Assembly: GCA_028065135.1 (NCBI GenBank)
Contig: JAPTWR010000200.1
Span: 1 to 56,161, forward strand
Length of the DNA: 56,161 bases
Direction: 5' to 3'
Source: Acidithiobacillus sp.
GTDB taxonomy: Bacteria; Pseudomonadota; Gammaproteobacteria; Acidithiobacillales; Acidithiobacillaceae
The position numbers and the translations under genes were made by a program. The notes beneath the pieces are model-generated. The model saw only the letters and a list, made by a program, of their open reading frames with translations. It had not been told where the DNA came from and made no database searches. Positions 24,847-33,483 of this stretch are shown one piece after another. Within the stretch, counting starts at the first letter, position 1; every line of letters begins with the position of its first letter.

Positions 24847-27680
24847 TGCTCAGTATCTCCGCCAGAGGGTCCGCCGCGGCCGCAGAGGCTTATTATGAGC
24901 ATCTGGCGGAGCAGGATGACTACTACCTCAAGGGGCAGGAGCCGCCCGGTCAGTGGCAAGGCAAGGGCGCGGAGGCGCTGGGTTTGTCAGGGGCTGTCAG
25001 CCGCGAGGATTTTGCAGCCGCACTGCGCGGATACAAGCCGGGAGTAGAAGGCACGATCCCGGAGGCCCTGGTGCAAAACGCGGGCGAAAAGCACATGGCG
25101 GGATGGGATCTGACATTCTCCGCACCGAAGTCGGTCAGTGTGCTTTGGGCATTGGCCCCGGAGGACGTGCAAGCCAAGCTGGCGACCGCACATGATGAAG
25201 CTGTGACGGAGGCGTTGAAATTCGTGGAGGACCACGCCAGTTTCACCAGGCGCGGCAAAGGCGGAGCCATTCAGGAAAAGGTCAACGGCCTACTGGTCAG
25301 CACGTTTCAGCACGGGACCAGCCGCGAGCAGGATCCGCAGCTCCATACCCACAGTTTTGTGCATAACGTGGCGGAGCGGCAAGACGGCACTTGGGGATCC
25401 ATTGATGGCCGTAACTTTTACCGCTGGAAAATGGCAAGCGGTGCCTATTACCGGGCCGCCCTGGCGGAAAAGATGCAAGAGTTGGGTTTTGAGGTCCGTA
25501 GGGATGGTAAGAGCTTTGCCGTGGCTGGGGTCTCGGATGCCGTGGAAAAGCACTTTTCCAAGCGGCGGGCACAGATCGAGGACGTGCTGGAGCGCATGGG
25601 CGCTAACGGCGCGAAAGCGAGCGCCACCGTGGCCCTCAAGACCCGCAAGGCCAAAACCGCACAGGATCGGGCCGCACTGAGCCAGCAATGGCAGCAGGAG
25701 GCCGCAGAACGGGGTTTTACCTGGCAGGACAAGGACCGCAGCAAGCCCGTGGAACGCCTGCAAATGGCGGAGCGCGACGACATGCTCAACCAGCTCACGG
25801 AGCAATCATCCACCTTCGACGAGCGGCGCTTGTGGGAGAAGGTGGCGACCGAAGCGCAAGGCGCATTGAACACCAAGGATATTGCGGGTGTAGTGGCTGA
25901 TCTCAAAAGCGACAGGGAAGTGGTGCGCTTGCAGCGGCGCGAGGTCGAGGCGGAGCAGGGCGCGGAGGTCCCGGAGCCGCAATTCTCTACCAGGCATATG
26001 CTGACGCTGGAACAGGACATGAGCGAGACCGCGCAGCGCATGAGCGAGGACAAGCGCCATGCCGTCAATGACGCGCAGCTTGGCGCAACGCTGGCCGCCC
26101 GGCCGACCTTGACCACCGAGCAGGCCGACGCCTTGCGGCATATCACCCGCGACAGCGGCAGTGTGGCTCTGGTGCGCGGCATGGCGGGCACCGGCAAGAG
26201 CTTCTTACTCGATGCGGCGCGGGATACCTGGGAATCGGCCGGGTTCACCGTGCAGGGCGTCGCCTTACAGGGTAAAACCGCCCAGGATTTGCAGGATGGC
26301 ACCGGCATACAGAGCCAGACCATGCACAGTTTCCTCAAGGAAATACAGGGCAGCGGCCCACCTACCCGGACACTCACTGACAAGGACATTATCATCATCG
26401 AGGAGGCGGGCATGATCGGATCCCGGCAGATGCGGGATTTGCTCAATATGGCCGAACAGTCCGGGGCGAAAATCGTGGCCGTGGGCGATCACCAGCAGTT
26501 GCAGCCCATCGAGGCGGGCGGCGCATTCAAGGCCATCCAGGACCAGATTGGTGCCGCAGATTTGACCGGCATACGCCGCCAGCGGGAGGCCTGGATGCGG
26601 CAGGCCGTGCGCGACCTGGCGACCGGCGAGGCGGCGACCGCGTTGGCCGGACTGGACAAGGCCGGGCGACTGCATATCGCAGAGGACAATATCGGGGCGC
26701 GCGCGGACCTGGTGACGCGCTGGGCGGACAGCCCGCAGCCGCTCAAGGAACGGCTGATGCTGGCCCGCACCAATGACGATGTAAGTGACCTCAACCTGCT
26801 GGCCCGCCATGTACTTAAAAGCGAGGGACGGCTGGGCGACAGCCTGGAACTCGTGACCCTCAAAGGGACGCGGGAAATCGCCGTGGGTGAGCGGATCCGC
26901 TTTACCCGCAATGACTATCAGCTCGACGTGAGAAACGGCACTACGGCGACCGTGACGGGCATTGAGCAGCGCAATGGTCAGGCTTTTTTGATGGCCGAAA
27001 CGGACGGCAGTACGGCCGTAAAGTTCCAGGCCAGCGGCGCGGATGCCTTCACCGATTTTGACTATGCCTATGCGACGACCGTCCACAAGAGTCAGGGTAT
27101 GACCGTGGAGGACACGCACTTGCTGGTCACTCCGGGTGTGGACCGGGAATGGAGCTATGTGGGCCTGTCCCGCGCGCGCGGTGAGGCCCACGTCTATCTG
27201 TCCGAAGAGACGGTACAGGATATGATGCAGTCCATTCCGCCGACCGAGAAAATGCTGGCGTATGCGGAAAGTGTGGCGGAGCGCAGGGGCGTCGAATTGC
27301 CGGAGGATGCCCAGGTCAGCTTTCAGGCTTGCCGGGATTTTCTAAATGAATACTCGGAGCACAGTATCAGTAGCGACTTTACCGAGCTGGCTGGAGCCGC
27401 CCGTGAGGCGGCCCGGCAAATGGCGATCAGCCATGCCAAGGATACGACGCTGGATTACGATGAGCTGCTGGACGAGCTGGCGGACGATGTGCGCGCCGCT
27501 ATGGACGATGGGGAGACGCTACGCGAGGCCGTGAGCGACGTAACGGAGCAGGCGGTAGCCCGCCATGAAGCTGACGTGGAGGCCACGCGGGCAGCGGAGC
27601 CACTGGACATGCCGCCAGCGCCGCCTGTCGAGGCTTACGATAATATGGGACCGCTGGAGTGGGAATATGAGCCGGATTAA
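24846..27680 (+). CDS. trwC: MOBF conjugative relaxase-helicase (TrwC/TraI type)
   Basis: 944 residues. The relaxase domain (1-300) starts MLSISARGSA, carries candidate nicking tyrosines at AYYEHLAEQDDYYLKG and the metal-binding three-His motif QDPQLHTHSFV. The RecD2-like helicase part has Walker A VRGMAGTGKSFLL, motif II IIIEEAGMIGSRQM, a GDHQQLQPIEAGGAF motif and YATTVHKSQGMTVED. It nicks oriT, stays bound to the 5' end and unwinds the strand. The C-terminus (about 830-944) is acidic and helical and ends with DMPPAPPVEAYD plus a short acidic tail. Confidence 0.95.
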   Translation: MLSISARGSAAAAEAYYEHLAEQDDYYLKGQEPPGQWQGKGAEALGLSGAVSREDFAAALRGYKPGVEGTIPEALVQNAGEKHMAGWDLTFSAPKSVSVLWALAPEDVQAKLATAHDEAVTEALKFVEDHASFTRRGKGGAIQEKVNGLLVSTFQHGTSREQDPQLHTHSFVHNVAERQDGTWGSIDGRNFYRWKMASGAYYRAALAEKMQELGFEVRRDGKSFAVAGVSDAVEKHFSKRRAQIEDVLERMGANGAKASATVALKTRKAKTAQDRAALSQQWQQEAAERGFTWQDKDRSKPVERLQMAERDDMLNQLTEQSSTFDERRLWEKVATEAQGALNTKDIAGVVADLKSDREVVRLQRREVEAEQGAEVPEPQFSTRHMLTLEQDMSETAQRMSEDKRHAVNDAQLGATLAARPTLTTEQADALRHITRDSGSVALVRGMAGTGKSFLLDAARDTWESAGFTVQGVALQGKTAQDLQDGTGIQSQTMHSFLKEIQGSGPPTRTLTDKDIIIIEEAGMIGSRQMRDLLNMAEQSGAKIVAVGDHQQLQPIEAGGAFKAIQDQIGAADLTGIRRQREAWMRQAVRDLATGEAATALAGLDKAGRLHIAEDNIGARADLVTRWADSPQPLKERLMLARTNDDVSDLNLLARHVLKSEGRLGDSLELVTLKGTREIAVGERIRFTRNDYQLDVRNGTTATVTGIEQRNGQAFLMAETDGSTAVKFQASGADAFTDFDYAYATTVHKSQGMTVEDTHLLVTPGVDREWSYVGLSRARGEAHVYLSEETVQDMMQSIPPTEKMLAYAESVAERRGVELPEDAQVSFQACRDFLNEYSEHSISSDFTELAGAAREAARQMAISHAKDTTLDYDELLDELADDVRAAMDDGETLREAVSDVTEQAVARHEADVEATRAAEPLDMPPAPPVEAYDNMGPLEWEYEPD

Positions 27681-27774
27681 TGGCGGATAATAGTGTATAT
27701 AACGATGGCACCCATAACGACTAGCATGAGCAACCCAGGCCAAAGTTGGTCAAACCCATTAAAGATTATGTGCA

Positions 27775-28056
27775 TTATTGTGCCCATTCAGGGATCCTCT
27801 TGAGAACTGTAAAAGCGCCCACTTCGCCAAGAATGAAACCGATAACACCGATTGCAAACAGCCAGCCTTCAGGTATCGGACCGCTGTTGATGTTCACTGT
27901 TGCTGTTGTCCCCAGCAGTCTTGCTGTCACCTCCGGCAGCGCCAAGGTCGTGAAGCTACCAATGCCAAGGATACGCGCTGTCCCCGCAACCAGTTTGTAT
28001 TGTTCTGCATTCCAAACCTTAGCAGTCTTACCTTGCCGGGTACACACGGCGATCAA
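27775..28056 (-). CDS. Small membrane protein (transfer region)
   Basis: 93 residues with two predicted hydrophobic segments (about 32-50 and 65-83). Last gene of a leftward chain of transfer-related genes that runs from 31671; its start overlaps the preceding stop by 4 bases. No family recognised. A membrane role in transfer or entry exclusion is possible. Confidence 0.5.
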   Translation of the reverse strand: MIAVCTRQGKTAKVWNAEQYKLVAGTARILGIGSFTTLALPEVTARLLGTTATVNINSGPIPEGWLFAIGVIGFILGEVGAFTVLKRIPEWAQ

Positions 28057-28262
28057 GACCGAGTGGGCGGAAGGCTAAAAATAGTACGAATGAACTGTAC
28101 GGCAACATCAGCTACCACGATGCCAGCAAAAGAAAACATTAGGCCGATAGTTCCTGCATCCAGGGCGGTGATAAAAGAACCTTCCGATATGACATATCCA
28201 AATAAACAGGCTAAGGAAAACGCCAGCCAGGAACAGTTTATAGTTTGCTTGGTGCTTAACAT
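28053..28262 (-). CDS. Small membrane protein (transfer region)
   Basis: 69 residues, with two hydrophobic segments (about 9-27 and 33-55). Overlaps both neighbours by a few bases, which supports translation within the operon. No family recognised. Confidence 0.5.
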   Translation of the reverse strand: MLSTKQTINCSWLAFSLACLFGYVISEGSFITALDAGTIGLMFSFAGIVVADVAVQFIRTIFSLPPTRS

Positions 28263-28537
28263 GTTTTTTCCTCATAGTGACGTTGCCGCCGAACTTTTGC
28301 CACATCATCGACCAAATCCAGGGCTTCACCAGGATTACTCACAGATACAATAACCACGCGGGACGGCTTTTGTCCAATGCGGCCCCAGGCCTTAATGAAT
28401 AGCCAGTCGCCCCACAAATCCTGCCTCAACTCGGCGGTATAGAACCTCCGCTGCCCGCAGGCGGGATCCACCTTTTCCCATCGCCGCGTCCACCAGGAGC
28501 AGACGGCGTAATCGAGGTCAGGCTGGCTTTCCGGCAC
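28256..28537 (-). CDS. WGR-domain-like small protein
   Basis: 93 residues. RRFYTAELRQDLWGDWLFIK and AWGRIGQKPSR match the start of the WGR domain, a small nucleic-acid-associated fold that ends here near VRRQRHY. It overlaps the VirB1-like gene by 20 bases. Stand-alone WGR proteins are frequent on plasmids; the function is unknown. Confidence 0.65.
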   Translation of the reverse strand: MPESQPDLDYAVCSWWTRRWEKVDPACGQRRFYTAELRQDLWGDWLFIKAWGRIGQKPSRVVIVSVSNPGEALDLVDDVAKVRRQRHYEEKTC

Positions 28538-29216
28538 GGTGGACCTTGAGGTCTATGGCGGAGCTTTTGACCGGGGTGGTCACAGGCTTGGCGGCGCTGA
28601 CCACGGGCGCAGTCGGCGCTTTACCGAACCCTTGAGGCTGGGCCCACGATGGCGACAACCCACTGGTTTCCATGCTCTGCACCGTTGGCGGTGCGGCTTC
28701 ACCCGGCATAGCGGTAGCGGGGCGCGCCTTGAGGGCAATAGGCCCAATAGCGGGCACCGCATAACCAGCGGCATGTTCAACGGCCGCGACATATTTCAGA
28801 TCCCCATAGTCCTGCCCGGAGTTATAGGCCTCAAGACTATGTTTGAGTGCCGTTAATCCCGGTCCCCAGGACGCGGTCGCATGTTGGTAGTCAGACCAGA
28901 GAATGTGACTGCCAACCCGCACATTGGCGCAAGGCGAAAAGGCTTGGCGGTACGACCATCCAGCCGGGACATTGCTGATGTTCACTTGCGCGAGGCCAAG
29001 ATCGAAGTTGTGACCGTGGGCGCGCAGCGCCCTTGCCATGGCAATAGCCGCGTTTTCCGTCGGCAAATGGTAGGACCGGCCCGTCGTATCATCGTCTATG
29101 CTCCAAGGCCACAGGCCGGACTCGGCGCGCACGATGGCCGTCATCGTGGATGGGGCAACGTCCACCGCACATTGCTGGATAACTTGGGCGGTAGTAGCAG
29201 GCGGATTAGTCAGCAT
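28518..29216 (-). CDS. VirB1-like lytic transglycosylase
   Basis: 232 residues. The transglycosylase core (about 1-150) shows catalytic Glu in IVRAESGLWPW, then FDLGLAQVNISNVPAGW (the G-L-A-Q-[VI]N motif) and ALEAYNSGQDYG. It opens the peptidoglycan for assembly of the secretion channel. No clear signal peptide is visible at the annotated start, unlike many VirB1 proteins. The C-terminal 80 residues are Pro/Ala-rich. It overlaps the TraF-like gene by 11 bases. Confidence 0.85.
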   Translation of the reverse strand: MLTNPPATTAQVIQQCAVDVAPSTMTAIVRAESGLWPWSIDDDTTGRSYHLPTENAAIAMARALRAHGHNFDLGLAQVNISNVPAGWSYRQAFSPCANVRVGSHILWSDYQHATASWGPGLTALKHSLEAYNSGQDYGDLKYVAAVEHAAGYAVPAIGPIALKARPATAMPGEAAPPTVQSMETSGLSPSWAQPQGFGKAPTAPVVSAAKPVTTPVKSSAIDLKVHRAGKPA

Positions 29217-29796
29217 GAAAGCCCCCTTTTGACGGATCCCACGAAAAAGTCAGAAACGGCACGGCCCGACGCAGAATATCCGCGCGCGTGACCGGCCCCC
29301 AATAACGGCTATCGAATGACAGCCGGTTGAAGCCGGATATGAGCCAGAAGGTGCCAGCGGGCACCTGGTATGCTCCAAGTGGCATGTGCCAGACGGGGCG
29401 GCCTTGCGGATCCGCCTGGATGACGGCTGTGTTCGGTAACAAGTGATGATTCACCGAAACCCCCGCCGTTGAGAGTGTTACAGTATCTCCAGGCACGGCC
29501 GCCACCGGCTTGACGACGGGGTACACGTCACCGGGGCAGCGCAGCTCTCCAATTTGGTGTATGGGCAGGTAGTGCCGCCGCAGGCCTTCGCCGGCGGCTT
29601 GGGTGTCCAGCGGAACGCAGGCCAGCACCACATCACCCGCTTTGATTGATCTGTGCGGCCGCCAGGTCCAATAAAATCCCACCGGCATCGAGGGCGTGAA
29701 GTTGTACATGATGTGCGGGGCGGTCCAGGCGACAAACGCCATGACGGCCAGCAGTACAGCGACCCAGCGCAGGAAGCGAGAGCGGGCGCTAGACAT
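29206..29796 (-). CDS. traF: TraF-type conjugal signal peptidase (S26)
   Basis: 196 residues; start at 29796, which overlaps the TraB stop by 8 bases. One N-terminal membrane helix, then the S26 motif TPSMPVGFYW (catalytic Ser), the Lys-containing VVKPVAAVPGD and the terminal FDSRYWGPV box. In IncP and Ti systems TraF cyclises or matures the pilin TrbC. The pilin of this plasmid is encoded 3 kb away in the opposite direction (32760-33109), so the two are probably partners. Confidence 0.85.
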   Translation of the reverse strand: MSSARSRFLRWVAVLLAVMAFVAWTAPHIMYNFTPSMPVGFYWTWRPHRSIKAGDVVLACVPLDTQAAGEGLRRHYLPIHQIGELRCPGDVYPVVKPVAAVPGDTVTLSTAGVSVNHHLLPNTAVIQADPQGRPVWHMPLGAYQVPAGTFWLISGFNRLSFDSRYWGPVTRADILRRAVPFLTFSWDPSKGGFHAD

Positions 29797-30958
29797 TGAC
29801 GGCCCGGACGACGGCAATACCCATCAAGCGCGCCCACACCGTCACGTCCTCACGCTGTATCGCCGTGATATTGGAGTGAACGGCCCACCAATCGTTAGCG
29901 ACCGCCACCAGCACCGTCGGGTGTTCCACCACCAGCGAGATTTCCGGCCAGATCAGCACTTGCTCATAACACACCAGGTAGCCGACGCGGTGGCCGTCCA
30001 GGTGCCGGATCCCGGAGCCGAACCAGTGGGCTATCGCCGACCAGTGGCGAGACCATGGCCGCCACTCGGATACCGGAATGGGGATGCGCGCGGCCCAGGG
30101 CTTGCCGCTCTGGGTATCCATGATGGCATCGAGATAACGGTGATGGAGCAGAGGATAGGCAGCCCCTACCAGCGCGGTAACACCGGGATGGTTGGCCTGC
30201 CAGTTGTGCCAGACAAACGACGTTCCGGCGAACCAGGACCCCGCCACTTCCTCCGGCAGAACGACGACCCGTGCGCCGTGTTGTGCGGCTGCACTGGCTT
30301 GGTGCAACAGGGCGGCTTGCACCGCGTATGGATCGTTATAGGGCAGCACTTGGGTATTGATGCTCTGCCAGCCGGAGGGTGAAATAGGTCGCACATAAAG
30401 TAGGTTGGCGGCAATGGCGAATGCCGCCAGGAATGCCAGCCGAGCCACGGACCTTGCCGGACTGGAGGACGCCGCCATGGCGAGGTACACGCAGAGCAGC
30501 AGCGTGAACGCCAGCCCGATAACGCCCAGGTCCGGGAACAGAATGCCCGCAGCCGTCCAGGGAGAGGCCCAGTCGAGGATGCCCAGCGGCGGGACCGCAT
30601 CGAGGATAAGCAGGGCGGGGACGCGCCACCAGTAGCCCCGGCCGTCCGCCTTCCAGGTAATCGCCCAGAGGACCGCGAGAAGCACAGAGACGCCGACCCA
30701 CATGGTCGGCCCCATCCACCATTCGTCAGGGCGGGACCAGAACACCCGCGCCCCGGCCGGAATGCCACGCGAGCTGGCGAGGTAATACGCCAGCGCCACG
30801 AGGCCCGCTTGCCAGCGATGGCGCGCCATGGCCCAGGGGAAAAAGACCAGAGGCGCCAGACCGATCAAGAACGGATCGTGGCCCCACGCCAGCCAGCCGA
30901 TGCCAGCGGCACCGGCCACCAGTCCTACAGGCCTAAGTGCGGCGCTGAAACGACGCAT
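29789..30958 (-). CDS. traB: TraB-like conjugal protein (nitrilase fold)
   Basis: 389 residues from the ATG at 30958. The N-terminal half is made of membrane helices and the C-terminal half is a carbon-nitrogen hydrolase fold with a candidate catalytic Glu in VVVLPEEVAGSW and Cys in GYLVCYEQVLIWPE. This combination occurs in TraB of Agrobacterium Ti plasmids and resembles apolipoprotein N-acyltransferase. It is next to traF, as in the Ti traAFBH order. Role in transfer is accessory and poorly known. A frame extends upstream to 31045 but overlaps the preceding gene. Confidence 0.78.
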   Translation of the reverse strand: MRRFSAALRPVGLVAGAAGIGWLAWGHDPFLIGLAPLVFFPWAMARHRWQAGLVALAYYLASSRGIPAGARVFWSRPDEWWMGPTMWVGVSVLLAVLWAITWKADGRGYWWRVPALLILDAVPPLGILDWASPWTAAGILFPDLGVIGLAFTLLLCVYLAMAASSSPARSVARLAFLAAFAIAANLLYVRPISPSGWQSINTQVLPYNDPYAVQAALLHQASAAAQHGARVVVLPEEVAGSWFAGTSFVWHNWQANHPGVTALVGAAYPLLHHRYLDAIMDTQSGKPWAARIPIPVSEWRPWSRHWSAIAHWFGSGIRHLDGHRVGYLVCYEQVLIWPEISLVVEHPTVLVAVANDWWAVHSNITAIQREDVTVWARLMGIAVVRAVNV

Positions 30959-31247
30959 GGACGTGGTACGAAGCCCGGCGCAGTGCCCGCAACGGCAGGT
31001 CACGGAACAGGAAAAAGAAGCCGCGCGCCACCCAGTACAGGGCAACCTTGAACAATCGCCAGGCGATAACCCAGAGGATCATTCCGGCAACGCCAGTGAC
31101 CAGGAACTTGACCGGCACGGGCTGATGCGCGAGCGTCGGGATCAGTGCGACAGAAGCGACCGCCAGGACGACCGCACCCAGGGCAATCAGCTTGATCAAG
31201 GCAGCCAGGTAGCCGGTTAGAGATTCAAAGTATGGATCAGTCCGCAT
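30933..31247 (-). CDS. Membrane protein of the tra operon
   Basis: 104 residues from MRTDPYFESL at 31247, which overlaps the stop of the preceding gene by 11 bases. Two strongly hydrophobic segments (about 18-37 and 47-66), then a basic C-terminus (FRDLPLRALRRASYHVHASF). No family recognised; position suggests a transfer accessory protein. Confidence 0.6.
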   Translation of the reverse strand: MRTDPYFESLTGYLAALIKLIALGAVVLAVASVALIPTLAHQPVPVKFLVTGVAGMILWVIAWRLFKVALYWVARGFFFLFRDLPLRALRRASYHVHASFQRRT

Positions 31248-31671
31248 CGGTCGGCTCCTCTTTGCTAGATGGTTCATTTGTAAATGTATCTCTAACCTTT
31301 TTTGCCCACTCATCTTCTATTTGATCGAAATCGTCGGGTCTATCGGACACCAACAGGTATCGTGGCAGCCATACCCCTTGATCAAGGCCAAAATCACGGC
31401 GGAGTGTCCTAGACCAAATGCTTTTGATGGCCCCTACCAAGTGCCCAAGATCGCCGACATGCGGGTTGGCCTCCAAGGTGAAGCGCAGGATGCCGTCGCC
31501 TAGCTCAAGCCCCAGGAAGTTGCAGCCCTGTTTCTTGCAGAGTTTCCGAGCCGACTCTTCCATCATGGGGATCGCATCGCTGGGAATGACCACCTCATTT
31601 TTGATTAAAGTTGAAACTCTAATAAGTATCATAAATGCCGAGTTTCCATAGTTTCTAATGGGTGTTGACAT
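31237..31671 (-). CDS. Hypothetical protein, first gene of leftward tra strip
   Basis: 144 residues. No membrane segments. A middle part (LRFTLEANPHVGDLGHLVGAI followed by KSIWSRTLRRDFG) is vaguely like the Y1-transposase fold but lacks a convincing HUH motif, so I do not assign it. The acidic C-terminus ends EEPTDAD. It diverges from trbB, with 52 bp between the starts that must hold both promoters. Confidence 0.45.
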   Translation of the reverse strand: MSTPIRNYGNSAFMILIRVSTLIKNEVVIPSDAIPMMEESARKLCKKQGCNFLGLELGDGILRFTLEANPHVGDLGHLVGAIKSIWSRTLRRDFGLDQGVWLPRYLLVSDRPDDFDQIEDEWAKKVRDTFTNEPSSKEEPTDAD

Positions 31672-31723
31672 GATTAAACCTTAAGCCAATACTAGAGCGG
31701 TAGATGAAGGAGTGCAAGCCCCG

Positions 31724-32635
31724 ATGCGTGACCTGGAGATACACCGCAAAGCCCTGAACAAGCTCTCACGAGAGCTGAGGCCTATTGCGGCCTTTCTGGA
31801 GGATCCGGGTGTCACCGATATTTTGCTGAACCCGGATGGCCGGATCTGGCTGGATACCATCGACCGGGGCAAGTTCCCGACCGACGTCACCATGGACCCA
31901 ATGGCAGCCGGAACCTTGATAGGCACCATTGCCTCTATGCTGGGCACCGTCGTTACGGAGACGCACCCCGTGGTCGAGGGTGAATTGCCGCTGGACGGAA
32001 ACCGCTTTGAAGGGTTAATACCCCCTATTGTAGCTAACCCGGTGTTTGCCATACGCAAAAAGGCTCTCCTCGTGTTTACCCTTGCCGATTATGTTGAGAA
32101 AGGGAGTATGACGCCAGAGCAACACAGTGTCATCGAAAGCGCCATCCTGACCCGCAAGAACATCCTCATTTGCGGTGGCACCGCCAGCGGCAAGACGACC
32201 TTTGCCAACGCCGTGCTGGCGGCCATTGCGGATCTGACCCCGGAGCATCGCGTGATCCTCATTGAGGACACCATTGAGCTGCAATCCAGGATTGCGGACA
32301 CCGTATCACTCCGCACATCAGAAGAAATTAGCATGACTAAGCTCTTGCGCTACAGCCTGCGGCTTCGCCCCGACCGCATCATTGTCGGCGAGGTGCGCGG
32401 ACCGGAGGCGCTGGACTTGCTCATGGCCTGGAATACGGGCCACCCCGGAGGTATCGGCACCATCCATGCCGACAGCGCCCCGGAGGCCCTGGACCGACTC
32501 GGTGAGCTGATCACCCTCACCGGAGCGCCGCCTATGAGCGGCTTGATTCACCGCGTTGTGGATATGGTGATCAGTCTGCAAAAGGTAGGCGGACAGCGCA
32601 AAATTACGGAAGTCTTGCAAGTGGCCGGTCGATAA
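31724..32635 (+). CDS. trbB: TrbB/VirB11 secretion ATPase
   Basis: 303 residues from ATG 31724 (AAGGAG 11 bases upstream; a GTG at 31712 sits on that site). Walker [11 protein letters not shown], an Asp box (LIEDTIELQ), Walker B-like [16 protein letters not shown] and a His box ([12 protein letters not shown]) are all present. This hexameric traffic ATPase powers pilus assembly and substrate transfer. First gene of the rightward trb operon. A solitary CRISPR-repeat-like hairpin lies between it and trbC. Confidence 0.95.
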   Translation: MRDLEIHRKALNKLSRELRPIAAFLEDPGVTDILLNPDGRIWLDTIDRGKFPTDVTMDPMAAGTLIGTIASMLGTVVTETHPVVEGELPLDGNRFEGLIPPIVANPVFAIRKKALLVFTLADYVEKGSMTPEQHSVIESAILTRKNILICGGTASGKTTFANAVLAAIADLTPEHRVILIEDTIELQSRIADTVSLRTSEEISMTKLLRYSLRLRPDRIIVGEVRGPEALDLLMAWNTGHPGGIGTIHADSAPEALDRLGELITLTGAPPMSGLIHRVVDMVISLQKVGGQRKITEVLQVAGR

Positions 32636-32650
32636 GTATATTTAATCGGT

Positions 32651-32688
32651 GCCACGCCCGGCTTTTTAAACCGGGCGTGGATTGAAAC
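32651..32688 (+). repeat. Solitary CRISPR-repeat-like hairpin between trbB and trbC
   Basis: A 10-bp perfect stem (CCACGCCCGG / CCGGGCGTGG, 9-base loop) whose 3' side runs into GGGCGTGGATTGAAAC. That 16-mer is the typical 3' part of type I-C CRISPR repeats. There is only one unit, with no array and no cas genes nearby. No T-run follows, so it is not a usual terminator. Confidence 0.55.
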
Positions 32689-32759
32689 GATGGGCAACTC
32701 TGGAGTTGTTATAAGTATATCATCATATCATCATCTTGTTGTACTAAAGGAGAAGTTTA

Positions 32760-33109
32760 TGAAAGAGCCGCAAGAAAAGAAACGCAACTGGAAGAACTTT
32801 TGGATTTGTTCGGCGGCAAGCATTGCCGGTTACGCCTGGTCAACCGCCGCCAACGCGGCGACGGCGGGAGGCGGTTCGATGCCTTGGGACTCCGCGCTCA
32901 GCAACATCGAGTACGATCTTACCGGTCCTACGGCCCATATCATCATCCTCATCGCCATCGTCGTGACCGGCGGCCTGTGGGCAGGTGGCAGGCATGGCGA
33001 GGCGATGCACCGGATCCTGGGCATCGCGGCGGGCGGCAGCATCATGGTTGGTGCTGCATCGGCTTATTCTACGTTTTTTAGCGGCGCTGCGGGCGCGATC
33101 CTGCACTAA
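32760..33109 (+). CDS. trbC: TrbC/VirB2-like pilin precursor
   Basis: 116 residues from the ATG at 32760 (AAAGGAG nine bases upstream). A long signal region ends near AANAATAGG, then two hydrophobic segments (about 58-78 and 86-110) as in TrbC and VirB2 pilins. IncP pilins are trimmed and cyclised by the TraF peptidase, present here. It ends one base into trbD. Confidence 0.82.
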
Positions 33110-33474
33110 TGGCTCGCATCCACACCACTCAGCAACGAATGCTCCCGTTCCACCGCAGCTTGTTGCTGCCTACGCTACTGGCGGGCGGGGAACGGGAGCT
33201 GGTGATACTCAACGCCATGGTGGCCTTCGGGGTTATGAGTTTTGCTACCGGTGCCGCGTTGGCGGCCGGGGCGGTGATGGGGATCGTAGGTCAGACAGGT
33301 ATCGTCCTGATGGCGAAGAGCGATCCGCAGATGCGCGCAGCCTACCAGCGCGCGCGCTTTTACCTCGACTATTACCGGGCGCAGAGCAGCCCTTGGGCGG
33401 CACCAAGCAAGCAAGCCGGGTATTCCTATTTTTATGCTGTGGCCGAAAAGCTGGAGCAACTGATCCGGCGCTAG
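33109..33474 (+). CDS. trbD: TrbD/VirB3-like channel protein
   Basis: 121 residues. The N-terminus (FHRSLLLPTLLAGGERELVI) and one or two adjacent membrane helices are typical of TrbD/VirB3, which sits with the pilin and the VirB4 ATPase in the inner membrane. Order trbB-trbC-trbD-trbE is exactly that of IncP and Ti trb operons. Confidence 0.85.
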   Translation: MARIHTTQQRMLPFHRSLLLPTLLAGGERELVILNAMVAFGVMSFATGAALAAGAVMGIVGQTGIVLMAKSDPQMRAAYQRARFYLDYYRAQSSPWAAPSKQAGYSYFYAVAEKLEQLIRR

Positions 33475-33483
33475 GGGGACACG

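Noticed and set aside
25448..27191. Long minus-strand open frames (332 and 308 codons) opposite the relaxase gene
   Set aside because: They lie fully antisense to a gene with clear relaxase and helicase motifs, have low-complexity Ser/Arg-rich or patternless sequences and are explained by high G+C.
31237..31671. REP-associated Y1 (HUH) transposase
   Set aside because: A short stretch is suggestive, but there is no H-x-H motif or conserved tyrosine context.
32651..32688. Rho-independent terminator after trbB
   Set aside because: The stem is strong but is followed by ATTGAAACG, not a T-run, and the downstream genes continue the same operon.
32600..32760. A CRISPR array
   Set aside because: Only one repeat-like unit exists; no second copy at spacer distance and no cas genes in the window.
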